From NCBI GenBank assembly GCA_009823395.1, contig CM020515.1, forward strand, positions 8,602,489-8,666,488: a stretch of 64,000 nucleotides of DNA, in the 5' to 3' direction. A program made the translations under genes and the position numbers. The DNA comes from Thamnaconus septentrionalis (taxonomy: Eukaryota > Chordata > Actinopteri > Tetraodontiformes > Monacanthidae). Below, piece after piece: positions 49,436 through 63,944 of this stretch (positions within the stretch are counted from its first letter, which is position 1; every line of letters begins with the position of its first letter). Under the pieces are notes generated by a model, which saw nothing but the letters and a program-made list of their open reading frames with translations, was not told where the DNA came from and ran no database searches.

Positions 49436-49594
49436 GGTTAGGATTATTTTTACATGCTTGTCTGCCATTTGAGGAGCTCGTCTCTGGGTGCAGAAATCCG
49501 GAGGTCCGTTTTCTCATGTCTTGACATGTGGAAAGCAAGATTGTTGCTCTTGTTGGATTTAAAATCTTGCAGCTGCAGATTCACAAAATCTCTC

Positions 49595-49601
<7 letters not shown>

Positions 49602-49627
<26 letters not shown>

Positions 49628-49659
49628 TACATACATACATACATACATACATACATACA
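49602..49659 (+). repeat. compound (AC)n(CATA)n microsatellite
   Basis: About 13 AC units followed by about eight CATA units. Confidence 0.92.
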
Positions 49660-51065
49660 CACAGACACACAAACACACCAGTAGCACTAGACCCTGGCAC
49701 CAGCTTGCAAGTGGAGCTGACTGCTGCAACATCGCCACCATCCTGCACAGTGTCACCTCGGGCCAGACTCAGCCAGCCGCCAGCTCCTCATGACCTCCTT
49801 ATCACACCTGGGTACGACTTACTCCCAAAAACTGACTCATCAAAATTCAAAATTCATTGCTCCTGGCTTTTAAAAAAAAAAAAAAAAAAAAAATCCTTTC
49901 CCACTCCCCCACCACCACTACCACCACCTCCCACCCCGTGTTTCTCCCGCCGTGTGTGTGTGTGCGCACGTGCTGCCTTGTCAGTGTGCATGCGCACGGT
50001 TTGTTTGCCCATCGTGGCGGTGCAGGTGTTGCCGCACGTTCTGGCAGGCGCTCCCATCATCCTCCTGTCTGGCAGGCCGACGTGCTCACGAAGCAGATGG
50101 TTGTTGCCGACTTCGAACACAAGCTCCTCCGCGATGCCCTTGGAACCAGAGGAGGCGGGCTGGTGGTGGTGGTGGTGGGGAATCTCTCTCTTCCCCTCAT
50201 CTCTCCCCCCTGATTGCCTTCTTCTTCTTCCTTCTTTTTTTTTTAAATTCTCCCTCTGAATAAAACTGGGGCGAACAGAGGGTGGCGAACGCTGGTTGCA
50301 GCACTTTTACGAGTTTGAAACATTTCAACTTGCAGAAATTCCAGCCAATGCTTTGGTGCGAGGGTTTTTTTTCTCTCTCCCTCTCTCCTTCATCTGCGCC
50401 TTTTTGTGCCTTTTCTTTCTTCTTCACCCCTCTTGCTAGGCTTCGGAGTGGGGTTTGTTGCCGTGCCCCTCCCCCCGGCAGGCTCGGTCTCTCTGACCTC
50501 TGACCGGACGCCTGTGGGAGAGGCTGTTACCGTGGCTTAGCCTTCGTTAAGCTCGTCTTTCTCCGTCCGAGGCGATTTAGCGGTGCGGCCCGCTCGACCC
50601 TGGTGGTCCCCGCCCACGCGACCCCGAGCAGCGGCCAACTTTCCCCAGCTGTCCGCCCCCTCTCCGCCTCTTCCTGATCCAATATTGACACGACGGCCGG
50701 TAATCCGGCAATTTCACCTGCAGATCAGCCCCTCAGCCGTCACTTTTCTCTCCTGTTTGCGCAAATTCTCCCGTCGCGTCTCCGTGACGCGCGTCCGCCC
50801 ACGCCGACGGCTGTCACTCCTAAACGGGAGGTGATTGACTGGCCGGCTCCCCCGCCAACAGAGCGACGCGCTCAAATTTGACAGACGATCTGTTTTTGTT
50901 TTTTTTCCCATTATTATTATCCTGTCGGAATGTTTGGGGCCACACAGCTTTCGTTCCTTCACTCTGCTGCTGATCTCTTTGGAGGCCGCAGATGCATTTT
51001 ACAGCAGAACTAAGAGCTTTAGCAGGAAGAGCAGGGCCGTCCAGGGGCCTCTTAGCTCTGACTGG
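49660..51065. other. non-coding, low-complexity and GC-rich
   Basis: A21 at about 49872-49892, a CCA/CCT-rich stretch after it, GGT units at 50161-50176 and a CpG-rich patch at 50.4-50.85 kb. The long open frame at 49528-50259 is made of these repeats. Confidence 0.5.
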
Positions 51066-51189
<124 letters not shown>

Positions 51190-51627
51190 TAGGGGTCCAG
51201 CCATCATTAGCGTTGAGGAAGACGCTCCAGAGGTCATCAATCGAGGATTATTACTCCAGACGGACCACTGGCAGAGGTCAAGGGCCAGCCCGAGGTCACA
51301 TGTGCGCACAGCGTGTGGCAATGCAAAGACATATTTCACCCCATAACTGAAACAAAAATTCACTGCTATGCAATCTTTTTCTACTTCGAGTCTGTGTAAC
51401 TGTTCTCTCTCTCTATGCACACACAGTGTTTGCATAAAAAAACAATAATGGATAAGAAGAAGATAACAAGAAGAAATGCGCAGTATCAAATTCTTACGAG
51501 CTTGTGTGAATTTACGTCCAGCAAATTGGACAGTTCCACCCAGTGTCACAAATATGGTTAAAATAAAAAAGAGGACATGGAAATAGTTTTAGAACATTTA
51601 TATTAAAACAGACTGATCAGAAAATAT

Positions 51628-51660
51628 CATTCGTTCATCTTCCATACCCGCTTATTCCTG
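51628..51660 (-). mobile_element. isolated SINE/L2 tail fragment
   Basis: The reverse complement reads AGGAATAAGCGGGTATGGAA then GATGAACGAATG, matching the 3' tail of the SINE at 31068 with two or three differences. The rest of the element is absent. Confidence 0.65.
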
Positions 51661-53266
51661 TAAGAAGAGGAAATGTTATGTTTATAATTGAAAGTAATCC
51701 CCCTTTATCCCCACATAAACATATTTTATAATTTAGACAAAAATAAATCCTTTATAAATGAATTGAAACATGTTTTCTTTCAGTATCACTGGCCAGATAT
51801 TAAACAAAGCAGCTCCAATATTCAACGCCAGCACTGTGCCAAACGTGCACCACAAGAATCTAAAAGTCTGAACAATCATCATTTCATCAATCAACGTCTT
51901 TTTCTTTTTTTTTCATTTAATTGCGCCAACTCCAAACGTCACCCTGCTTAGACGTTTGACAATGTGGACGGGCCCCTTGTTCCCTGTCGTCGCCGTCTGC
52001 CGCCGCCTTCCGACTCGAGGCGTCGGGAAGACGAAGGCTGCGTCGGAGACAAAACGGCGGCATCCCGTGGAAGAGCTGTTCGGAAAGAGGGAGGGAGGGA
52101 GAGAGGGAGGTCTGCCGTCAGATTGAGCGCAGACGCTTTTTAATCCGACCAGCTGTGTCTCGTGTCGCTCCTGACCGGGTAGGGGAGGGGCTGGATGGGA
52201 GAGGGGGAGAGTCTCTACGTCTGCGTGAATAAAGGACGAGCGGCTGATGCGGCGTTGCGCTCCGCGAGCATCTCCGCCTCGGCGTCGCCTCCGATTCAGA
52301 CGGCGCAGGACTCATTGATTGATCCCTCGATTAGTGGACTGTGATCCTTAATAGAGTGCTTGCCTTCTGCACAACACACGCACACACATACACACACAAC
52401 ACACACACCTTCCAGGCTAGAGGACGTTTTGAAGAGGATCTACTCCATGTGGTGGTTCACAGTATCTTCTCCTTCTTCTTGTGTTTCTCTCGGCTGCTCC
52501 CTCCAGCCGGTGGCCCACGGCCAATCACGTGCCTCCATCTCATCTCATCTCACCCCGCCTTCTGCATCCTCGTCTGTCAACCAACTCTCTGGCAACTCCC
52601 GTGTTCCCATAGAGCCCTGCAACGTGCGTGAAGAAGATTACTGCAATCGGAAAATACATCGGAGGAAACGGCTTCGTCTAATTTGCAATGAAGTTCTCGC
52701 TCGGGGTCGTTTTGGTTCTTTTTCCAATCAGCGCAGAATCAGGTTGGCGGGAATGAAATCCGACCTTGCTGACGTTCAGCTCACGTGACCTTTGAGCTGC
52801 TTCAGCGGCGTTCCTCACAACCAGTGCCGCCTGACCGACAGATAAGCGTAGCTACAACTTCCCTAATTGACTGCAAGCCCTGAAATCCTCTCCTGCTTCT
52901 GGTCACCTTCACTCGTTCGCATCGTTTGTGCTTCCATGTTCTCCATTCTGCTAAAAGATTTGCTTGACATTTTAAAGAAAATGCGCCAAAGGTCGCCTCC
53001 GTCCCCACTCCCTACGCTTTTGTGTTTCCGCTTCTCTTTCGCCAACATACGGCTCACGACGTACCTCGTCCCGCTGTAGCTAAAGTACAGTATGTTTGGC
53101 AAAACGGGGGCCTCAGTTATATTTTTATTTAACAAGCGTTGTGTGTTTCTGGTCCACGGAGAGCGATCAAAAGAGCGGAAAGACACGAGTCGACAGCAGG
53201 GCTCCTTTTTGTGCCTCTAATTTTATAACCGTGCGGGCCCCGCGGGAAGCATCATCACCTTTTGTT
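51661..53266. other. non-coding
   Basis: CpG-rich around 51.96-52.3 kb, then a CA-rich stretch at 52375-52408. No exon recognised. Confidence 0.5.

Positions 53267-53318
<52 letters not shown>
53267..53318 (+). repeat. (TG)n microsatellite
   Basis: About 26 TG units, ending in GCGTGTGCGTGCC. Confidence 0.95.
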
Positions 53319-53323
<5 letters not shown>

Positions 53324-56300
53324 GCGTGCCTGCCTCTCACCGCATATTGCTGCAATTTCTCACAGCCCCGTGGCCGCGCCGGGTTTATTAGCCCCGACGC
53401 TGGATGGGAGCCAGGTGCGTTTAACTAGGCCAGGGCCTCTGCGCCTCTCAGTGTGGAGACTTGCTATTGCATAAGCGCCCTAAGTGTTTGACTAAACACT
53501 TATAAAGGCCCAAGGTGGATGATAATGCTGCAGTTGCAGCACGTGCGTTCTGAGGACGCGCTTAATGGCCACAATCAGATGCACGCAGCGGCGCCCCGAC
53601 TGCTCGGGAAGAGCGTACCCCTGATTGCGGCGTCGGAGCTAAATAATCCATTATTATTCGCGAGCAGTTTTCTTTCCGCAGCTTCTCCAGGGCGACTTGG
53701 CTTTTTTATGTGGCGGAAATCAAATATCCTTTTAAAGCGAGTGGGCGTGCGTTGTGACAGGCGATAATCTGAGCGCCTGTGACAGTGAAAGTGCAGCGAT
53801 TTTTATAAAACTTTGCGCCAATGATCGATGAATGAAATCTCCCAGTTGCTTTTATTTTATTCCTCGCCTCTAATAATGTTGTAATTTCTTTATCTGTGGA
53901 GGATTATCCATTTAAAACCTCGCCCCTCCAGCTTTGAAGTCTGTAAAAACACTTGATGCCATCTCACGGAGAAGTCATGAGGAACTTCTGACATAAATAC
54001 AGTTTTTTGTCCCCTGTTACTGAAAATAGCAGCACTGCACCAGTAAGTGATGGCTAGGTGTTCATCTGTCAGCAATGAGTTACGTAGTTGTAGTTGCTGC
54101 ACATCCATAAGGGAAAACACCTTTAGCTCAGATCACTGAGGCATTTTGCTTTAGGCAGGCCTGACGAGAAAGCTTCACTACAACAATTAACAAATGTGAT
54201 ATAAATATGTCTTTATTTCTTCATGTTCCTCATTAATGGGAAGCAAAATAGTCTCACTGGAATGATTGTTAAAAAAAGAGCCTCCACTTCTTTTTTCTCT
54301 TACCTAACATTCCTTACTCACGTCATCGCACACGGCCCCTTTACCAGTAGTTTTGTCTTTGTTTGTTTGTAGTTCCACCGATGACGCTCTTCGACAATTG
54401 TTCAGGGGCAACGCATTGCGCTGAAGACGGGCATCTGAGACAAACGCACCAGGAGAGAGAGGTTCAGTCATTGAAGGATCCCGTTACAGTGACTCATCAT
54501 TAACGCTGTTGGAGGTTATCTGAGCGGTGTACAGGATGCGCTGTAATCCACGGGGCATCGTCCACTGAGTCATAGCACATATTAACAATTGCAATGGGTT
54601 TTATTTTTATTTTCACGAACTAATAAAAATCTAATAAAACATCCACATACGTAATGTCTTATGTGTTTGCCGCAGTGAGCCCAACAAACCATGGGAAGCA
54701 GGGCCAAAAAAGATCTTTTTTGTCTGTTTTATTTGGAATATGCAAATTTCACAAGACTTCCCAGCTGCGATTAAACAATTCCTTAACATAAAATAACATA
54801 GAATGAAAATTTAAGGAAGCAAAATTAATTTAAAAAAAAACAAGTGACCTTTTTGAAAAGCAGTTAGAAACAGCAAAGTACATAAACGTGTGTGTTGACC
54901 CATGCTTCTGAAATGTAACACAACCGCAGTCAAGGTGAGAAGTCTACTGCTCATTTGAAGTTTGAAATGCCAGAGACAAAGTTCGAGGCCACCAATCACC
55001 TCGGTTCATGCAGGAGAGGTTCGCTCATGTTCCGTAACTCATCACTCACCCTCCTCCCTCCCGCTGCATGCAGTCATTTCCTCCGCCTCCTTTCCCTCCT
55101 TCCTTCTTATGCTAGTCCAGGCGGGGCTGTCTGTGTTACACAGATGATGTGTTTGTGTCCTATGTGAATTTTGGAGGCACTTTTCATTTCATTTTCGCAA
55201 CTCTTTTTGTTTTGTTACGGTTGTTGTTTTCACCCAAAACCATTTGAGAGGTTTGCTGTGATGAACAGCTGAGATTTAGTGGTACGCTGTCCATCCTTTT
55301 CCGTGTCACTGCCCCCCCCTGCACTCAACACGGAGTTGTTTTCCACTGGTCGGAACGTGGCTGGACCAATCAGCATCCACAATTAAAAAGATGTTGCTAA
55401 TACTAATAGTTTCAGCAGTAGGTTTCGTCACAGGCAGCATCACACTGCACTCGCTGAAGGAATCTAATCGATCCATTTGGAATGCGGTGCCCAATCACCT
55501 TCCACGTTCTTCGTCATCGGCTTTTTACCGTCATGCGTCGTCCCGTCCTCCTCGCTCTACCTGACGGGTTAATTGATTGTGAAACTGTCGCTTTTGCTGG
55601 AAACATCGAAGAGTTTGTAAAAATTTCTCAATCTTACATTAATCCCGCTACAATACATAACTCACCTGCACTAATCTTCTCCATTATTGCTTGTCTTTAT
55701 CCTTTTATCCCCCTCGTCACAGGGGTGCCCTCTCGCTTTCTTCCTGCTTCTTTCACTCCATTCTCAGCACAAGTTGTGTTTTTTTTAATTGAAATTTCAT
55801 TTTTCTGAAAAGCACGCCTGTCCTCTGTTTAACCTCACATTCTCATTTTTTTTCCACAAATATTCAAGGCCAAGACAAGTCGCGGCATAATCCCCCCCCA
55901 ACTGCACTTTCATCATGTCAGGGTGGCAGGTGCCCTGACGAACGGGACGGCTGTCTGCTCATGAAAGCGCGAGAGCTGAGGGCGGCTGGGATCGCCGTGA
56001 CAGCCACTTACTCACCGGTATAATAATGCAAAGATGATTTGCGAATTGGGGGGGTTGGCGGGGCGGAGGGGGTGTAAAGGAGAAAATAATTGAGTTTACG
56101 AGCGACGAGGAGGACGAGCGTTTTAATCAGAATTCATCCGCGCAAGTGGGTGTTATCGAGTTCGTCCGAAAGAACTCGTGTGAGCAACGTTTGCGGCGTG
56201 ACAAATAATCGCTTCCTGCCACGTTTGACATTTTGCCGTGCCCTTTAGAGCACATCCGAGATTTTGTGGTGGCGGCAAAAGTTAGAGGTTAGACACACCA

Positions 56301-59300
56301 ATTCCCCCGCCCCCAAAAAAGGTCCGGGCTTGATCAAGGTTACGCCTGCGGAATATTTTCTAATTTTTATGTCAAGTGATGTGGCGTGATAAAATATGCC
56401 AGACATTTTCCGTTGAACCGACTCGTTGTTATTGTTGCCTTCGCCGACCCCAGACGCTCTGTCCATCAACGCAGAGGCCGGCTAGGGCGGCCCATTCATT
56501 TCAGTTTCGGCAGTCCGGACTACAGCGAACAACTTCTTGAACCCCAGAATTCTTTTGAATCATTCATGGCGGCGCAGAAAATGACAGACCAAACATATAA
56601 ATGTGAATTGTGCCCCAAATAAAAGTGAAATATGCAGTCTGCACTGGACCCAAGTGAAAAACGTACCGACGTGCTGCAAAATAGGCTCGTCAGGAAAAAA
56701 AAAAAAACCATCAAACTTGTTTTGTTTGATCGTCTCTCTGTCACCGCCTCACAATTAGCGCTCAATCTGGCATCGTTTAAATGCTTGCTAATTTCCCTTT
56801 CCGACTATGTTCCATTTATAAGGATCACGCATTTGTCGGCTAAACGACACAACTGAGAAGTGAGGAGGTCCCACAGAAATCGTAACAAATTTCCCTTCCA
56901 TTTCCCTTCCATTGAAAAACTATTTGGGCTGTTCTCCTGTTGGCATTGAGTGTTGTTTAGTGAGGAGATTGGGTCGTTCAACTATATCGGTATCACGGAA
57001 CCAACAGGACGATTTGTGTGGTTTTATGTCAGTTGCAGGTCATTGCCAGTCATTGTTCTCCCCAGTTTTTTGTTGTCATTTTTCCATCTGTCACTGATTA
57101 CTTTTTTTTTTTTAATGATTCTTCCTCACTCATGATTTGTTGCTTGTTATAGTACAATATAATCCAATATAAAAATATACATAGCCATTTTCCATGTGTG
57201 AAGGCGTCTCACGCTCTAACTACAATTAAAAACATTACTTCACTTTCAGATCCTGAATGATTTTGAGAGGTGAAGTCGAAACCTTTGGTCATTCCTCATT
57301 TATTCCTCAAAATATGTTCATATTTAATTGCTCCAGTCTTATCAGTGAAAGTGAAAAACTTCAACTGCGCTGGCCTTGAATACTCCCTTGAAAATTCATC
57401 CCAGGCTTTTAGAAACCAGATGGGCTGCGATGATGCGGCCACAGCGAGGAGAAATTGTGAGACAGAACAAAGGCTTCAGTGATATTGAATCAGCGAAGTT
57501 TCACACACGCACACAGCCACGAAACAAAACAAGAAGAAGAAAAAAATCAATTATCGTCTTATTACATAATGGATAAAGTCACATTTCAATACAAGTATTT
57601 TGAAGGAGGAGGGAGACGTTTCGCAGCCTCCGCCGACTCACTCTTACACAATTAACAGTTGGCTGCTCTTTGTTCCGCAGAACCTGGCAACATGTCCGCT
57701 GACTGGACCGCGGCTCAGACGTGTCGACCAGAAGCGAGAGCTCCATGGCTGCGTGTGGTAATGCTGCAGAACTTCCCCCTCGGCTCGACAGTCAGGTTGG
57801 ACCGTAAAACAATTACAGACACACCACACGAGTTCGAGTCGGGGTTCCATCTCTGGAGTAAATGTAGCTGTTATCCAAGGAAAAATTAATGGGGGTTTGT
57901 GTTGATGTGCAAGGTGGATGTGGCAAGTGATGCCTTTTGCTCAAGTTCAAGGACCAATTTGTGTGATTTAGTTTAGTCTAATGGTAAGAAACACTGTTAT
58001 GTTGCGTCAAGTCAAACCATCAAACCCTGAGTTGATCCATGTCAACAGAATGTTTATTATTCGTGAATGAAAACTCACCTGATTATTTATTTGTTGTAAC
58101 TTTAGCACACTTAAATGCATATAGATTTTTTTTACATTCATTGGAAATTAATGTCTTTAAAGAGCGACATTATGTCGTAATTTTGCATTTCATTCATACC
58201 AAAACAAACCAGTGCAGGCACATCCTCAGTGGCCTCCACGGAGCAAACTAGTACAATAATGTCCCTTTTTACTGCATAGTTTTGTTTTCTTGCAAATCAA
58301 ATATAAGCAGGTAGTGTAACTGCCACTGTTGCTGACCTCCACAGAAACAAGGTCACGACAGAAGACCACCAGAGTGTTGCAGTAGTTTTTCTTGCAAAAT
58401 CTCAAAAAAATTTGCAAGTAGTGAGAAATGGAAAAGCAGCTTCAGATTTTGTTTTTCACTATTTCCACGAAGGAACAAGGCGTCTCGCAGTCTCGCCGTC
58501 GTCATTCAGTGTTTCCCAAGGTTTGTTTTTCATGACGCCGCCCTGTGCCTCGCCGTCATCTCGCGAAAACAAGTCGGATTTGATGGGTTTCTCTTAAGTT
58601 TGACAGAGCAGCGTCGCAAGCGACCTCACAAGAGTGTCACTCAAACTCTGTGACTGCACAAGTTTTTCTGCTTTTCGCGCCGTGCAGCCTGTTCAGCTCT
58701 GCGGCCCACGCTGCGTTTCGTGCAGCCACGTGCACACACATGCACACCCTTGAAACAAATGCCTGCGGTCGCCATGCAGCTGCATTCAGAAGACCCCCCC
58801 CCCCACCCTCCCCGTGCAAAAAACAATTCATTTGATAAAGCTCAATTTTTGAAAGGCGGAGAACGGAGGATTTTGATGAATCACAATCACTGGCCAGAGT
58901 GGATTATAGTGCTTCGTGATTACATTTTCCCCGGAGGATTTCTCTCCTGCCCTTCGCCCAGGCGCATGCAGCATGTTGCTGCCGCAAAAGGAGGCGTCCG
59001 TCAGCTGAAGCTCCCTCGTTTTCCTGGCGACGTGACGGAGGTTTACATAATCGCAGAGGCCTCTGCTGTGGAGCCGCGCTGTCGGCCGGGACACCTGCCG
59101 CCGCCAGCCTGATGGAGCGCCTCCTGCTGGGAAGACACGTGGCCTCCACCTGGACCGAGTGGGGAAAAGAGAGCAGGGACAAGTGGAGAGACGCGGCGTG
59201 AGATGATGAGTAACACACACACACTCGGAGAGGAAAAAAAAAAAAAAAACAACACTACAGAGACTCTGTCTCAGAGTGTTACAGGGAAAACAAAATGCTG

Positions 59301-62140
59301 TCAGATGGGCAGGTTGAGTGCGGATGAAACGGAATGAAGAGGGAGATGAGAGCGCCTCTGTGAATTAAAGTGAATAAAAGATGTAACGGTGAAATGCGTG
59401 TTTTTATTTTTTCAACTTCGTGCCTGAGTTCCCCAGAACTGTATTTGTTTCAAACACCACGGAGCGTGCGATCAACTGGCAGTTAACTTCGACTGTTATC
59501 TGCGATTTGCGATGTAAATCACTCGGATTCTTAAATTGTCAGTGGATTCCTCGACCACTGAAAAAAAAAAAAAAGGTCAAACGGAAGAGAGAGTGAAAAT
59601 GCAAGTCAAAAGAAAAAGTGGAGTCAAAAGAAAAAGTTGTGACTTCAAGTTGTGCAAGTTGAAGAAAGAAATATCGCACTTACTCAGCGGAAGGCACTGT
59701 TTGGCTTTGCTTGGCAAGAGGTCCATTCAACTCCGAACATCTGTCCGTGGGCTCTTCAACTGATGGATGGAATACATTCCGGGAGGATTCGGAAATATCA
59801 AGGAAGGATTTCGGAATTGTTCCGTTTGACGTCCCAGGTTAACAACTTAAACGCTGGACAACGTGGACTAGCATTGTCCAAAGTGGATGCGCTTGGCCTG
59901 TAGCTTCCCCACATCTGCCAATCATCCAACTGGGATTATCGGCCTTCCGTCTTCCTCGACTGGTATACCTCTTTTTTTCCCCCCTCCTTCTGACCTGTAC
60001 TAGACCTACAACCGGCTTTCGCTACTACGGCTCCCAGGCTCCCGCTTTAACTCTCCGCTCACAATCTGCCTCCTCTGGGTTAAGTTGTGTTCCCATAGAT
60101 CTCCGCCTATCGCGGCAGATCCTTGTGGGAGCTTTCGATATTTTTGAGCTTTGGTTTTCTCTCCCATCGCAGTCGTGGCGCGTCCACCACTTTGAACATA
60201 TTTTGATGCTACAGCGTTGCAGAGAAATTCCAACCATTTTTATGAAACATTCAACGCGACATTGTGCAACTAATGGAACATCGTGTTTTCTTGTGTGCTG
60301 TTGAATTAATCTTTGCTGTAATGAACCATAGAAATACGCCATATAGAAAACCACTGAATAGCTTAGAGTAAATATAAGGGTGAAGCAGCTGTACCTCCAT
60401 GTGCAGAGCTGTTTTCTCCGACCAGAGTCTACACTCATATGTAATTTATGGTGGGAAAAGGAACTGTCAAAGTACTGCGGCATATTACGACGTGCCAGCT
60501 CTGCTTCTCCAGCCCTGCAGCTGGATAGATGCTGCATGCACAAGAAGGTTCTGCAAAGATGCATCCGCACCGCACAGCTTCGGAGCGGGGACACCAGCTA
60601 GGTCTCCGACCGACCGGGATCACATGATCTCCTGCCCCCCGAGGCCCTCGCCAGAAACTGGGTCTGTCTCCGCTCCTCCTCCTCATCCTCAGCAGCCAGT
60701 GACTCCTCTTCCTCGTTGTTTCTCCAAACTCAACACCTCTTCTTCCAGCCCGTCAGGGGAGGTCTTGAAAATCATGCATCACTTGTTTTTGAGGGGCTGT
60801 GTGACTGCTACAGTTCCCCATTTTCACTTGTCTTTTTCCCCTCTGTTTATTTTTTTCTCCCTCTTCTTCTTCACCAGAGAATCAACAACCAGCCACATAT
60901 AAAGTTTTGTGTGTGAGTATGTGTGAAATACAGAGGAGGGCTGCATGAAAATGAGGCTTGGTTTTTAGTCGGGATTCTTATCAGATACAGAGGGAGATAA
61001 AATGAAACCAGACAAGTGTGCTTCAAAAAAAAAAAAAAAAAAGTCTGGAAAGATAGATGTGCTTTGATTTGCACTCTGGGGCACACTAAAGCAGGCCAGT
61101 CTCAGGATTACATGGTGCAAATTTCTAAATAAAGCTTCAAATGAGTGACTTGTGGATTCACTGTAGTTGGACAAAATTAAGGAGAAGAATTAAAACATAT
61201 TTTTGGCAACTAAAAAGCTTGTATGTTCTCGCACTGTCAGATCTTTATTTTTATCCCAGACTCCAGTGGAGCCGCCTCACTTAATAAGTCATTCAAGAAA
61301 AAGATTTTAAAAAAAAGTGTAGCGCTGTGTGTGTTTGATATTGGCTGACGGCTGTTAACACACAGCTGCAAGGTGGTCTGTGAACACCTCGAGGTCATGA
61401 GCGCAGGAGGGGCAGCAATGCCCTCACTGATGTTGGAACATTGCAGCGCACGCACCCTGCTTAATTGTCGTTCAGGCGAAGGAAACACATTGCAGTTGGA
61501 AAACAGTCTTAAAGTGAATGTTGCCTGCTGTGCGACCTCTGAGCACGAGTGGTAGTTTGCCAAGAAAAAAAGATGAGGCATTGTTGTGACTTCAACGTCT
61601 ATTTTAGTCTCTTGCTCCACTTTTAATATCCTTCATTGACTGTTTTTTGTTTTTTGTTTTTTGTTTTTGCATATGTATGAACAGTTGTTTAAGAGCAAGC
61701 TTGCTACTTTTTTTTTTTTTATCATGTGTTCAGAAATTTGCTGCTGCCATTAATTCCATGCCTTCTTTGTCGAAGCTTTTTGGATTTATCTCACAAGCTC
61801 GTCTGCAAAGAGCTCACAGGAAGTGTTTGGAAAGGTGAGACGGGGTAAAAGGCGATTGGTTGACTCTTCTGCCTCGGCTATGCTTAGCCATGCAGCTGTA
61901 GGTGCATGAAACATCTTCGTTGCGCAAGAGGCAACATTGGCAGCGTATTGCTGCCCTTCGCTCGGCTGTGATTTATCACTTAACTCTTGCCAAAGCCAGG
62001 CGGGAGCAAAGCAATTAAGATTCTTTTTTCTTCAGAGGAAATGCTTTAGTGCTGTTCTATACTCTTCTTTTGATGTGGAAAAAGCCGCCCCGTTCTCTTA
62101 CATCTGCCACTGCTCCAGCATCCACAGGTCCGCCGCTTAC
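53319..62140. other. non-coding
   Basis: No exon recognised across 8.8 kb. Features are A/T homopolymers (59236-59249, 61026-61042), a TTTTTTG-type run at 61641-61667, and a 16-bp unit AGTCAAAAGAAAAAGT present twice at about 59605-59640. CpG-rich patches at 53.3-53.8 and 58.9-59.2 kb carry no gene signal. Confidence 0.45.
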
Positions 62141-62474
62141 TTACTGTGTCTGTTCTTTTGCTTCTCCTTGGGCTCATAGTTGTAGGCGGCAATCGTTTGC
62201 TTCCTGTTTCGTGGCAACGAAAACAAAGCTGAAACAACTTGCAGAAAATGCTTTGTATGTGAGCTCTGGAAAATTGTGTGTGCGCAGTATTTCCCAGTTC
62301 CAATATTCATTACTGCGTCTGTTCTTTTGCTTCTTCTTGGGCTCATTGTAGGCGGCAATCGTTTGCTTCCTGTTTTGTGGCAACTAAAACAAAGCTGAAA
62401 CAACTTGCAGAAAATGCCTTGCATGTGCGCTCTGGCAAATCATGTGTGCGCAACATTTCCCAGTTTTGAATCTC
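62141..62474 (+). repeat. 169-bp tandem duplication, two copies
   Basis: Copy 1 (62141-62309) and copy 2 (62310 to about 62474) are roughly 92% identical by eye: about 13 substitutions and one 3-base gap. Shared blocks include GGCGGCAATCGTTTGCTTCC and GCTGAAACAACTTGCAGAAA. No coding signal or terminal repeats seen. Confidence 0.9.
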
Positions 62475-63944
62475 TTATCCAGCTGCCCTGCAAGGTGACA
62501 TTATGAAACTTTCAGCAGATATAAGCAGTGTCACTAACCACAACGTCATGATTGAATGTGACCCAGAGATTCATGGTATGGAGAGCAAAACGAAGGAGTG
62601 TTGTAATTAGCAGTGGATGCCTTCCGTCACTGACTGACTCACTGATGCAGATTCCTGGAGGGCGTCTTCATTACTCTGTTTACTCTTCCCCATTGTGTAC
62701 GCTCCTGGTTGGCGGGCGTGTAACTAATCACTCATCATGCTCCTCGAGTATCAATCCTCTCAAGTAACTCATCTGTATCCCGGGTGCGCAGGCTTCGCCG
62801 GGGCTCCCAGGGATTGTTTGAGAGGAGCGGTGCGGCCGGGCATGGCGGGGAATGGGAATGAAGGGATTATGATGAGCCGTGAGCATTTCTTTTTTTCTTT
62901 TTTTTCCCCTCTCCACCCAAAAGACGCACACACATTAGAGAAGAGCCCATGCAAAGCAAATTAGGTGGGCCAAATTGCGCCTTCTCTCTCTATCTCTCTC
63001 TCGCTCTCTCCCATCTCCGAGCCGGCCATCCCTTCCTTTGATGGCGGGAGATTCCGAGGGCTCTGCCGTCGTCGGTGTGGGATGAGAGGCTTCGGCAGTG
63101 TTGTCCCTCCGGATGAGACGAGAAAGTAAAAGCTCATTCCGAATGAGGCAGGAGAAAAACAGGGCCTGAGGCTGATTACCAGTGAAGGTCAAAGTGAACG
63201 TAATTCCAGCAACATAACAGCTCTGAGAAGATGCCACGTTGCAGAGCAATCAGCGGCATTTGGAGCAGATTAAGGAGCACCGTCTTAAAACATGTTGGCC
63301 CATGAAGGAGGTCTCAGTCCATGAAGCAGTAATCACACCGTTTTGGGGGGAAACGAGGCCCTCGGCAAGTTTCAATGAATCAGGTGGCGAGCAGCGAAAC
63401 GTGACTAAAGAGCGACGATTTCAAGAGAGATCAGACAGAAAAACTGCATGAGCGAAAGTGTAAAATCCATCAAACCCATTTGCACTGAAGACGCGAGCAA
63501 CAGGAACCTGATTTGAAGATTCCAAATAAGGCGGCAGCCAGACGGAACACTCCACTGCCCGACTTCATCTGGGAGAAAACAAACACAGATAATCCCTTCA
63601 GGGATGCTTGATTGCGTTGCCAGACACTTAACAATTTCGGGCTCTGAGTGGCGACTGTGAGCGCGCTCAGTGACTTGCAGATTGGATAATGGGGGCCCGG
63701 GCATGTTGCAGTCGTGGCGGCGCGTGCCGACTGCTGTGCCAAGGCTGCCGGACCAGAACCGAAACTGGTCACGCAGGGAGCGAAAAGTGGCACCAATCTA
63801 CTGATGGGTGTTTTTTTTTAGTCTCTTTCAATCTGGGTGGTTGGAAAGTGACCGTTGCTGATGGTTTCTTCACGTCCTGTGAAGTTCGGCAAAATTGAAA
63901 TATGGTTCCTTCACGCTTATGGTTCTTGTCACTCTGATCATTTC
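62475..63944. other. non-coding
   Basis: A CT-rich run at about 62983-63011; otherwise unique sequence with no recognised exon. Confidence 0.45.

Noticed and set aside
49528..50259. 243-codon plus-strand frame, the longest in the window
   Set aside because: Built from CA/CATA microsatellite, poly-A, CCA repeats and GGT repeats; low-complexity translation.
56566..56622. Short frame ending YKCELCPK, like the start of a C2H2 zinc finger
   Set aside because: Only one half of a finger (no histidines) before a stop; too short to support.
60025..60594. 189-codon minus-strand frame
   Set aside because: No motif recognised and no supporting promoter, splice or poly(A) pattern.
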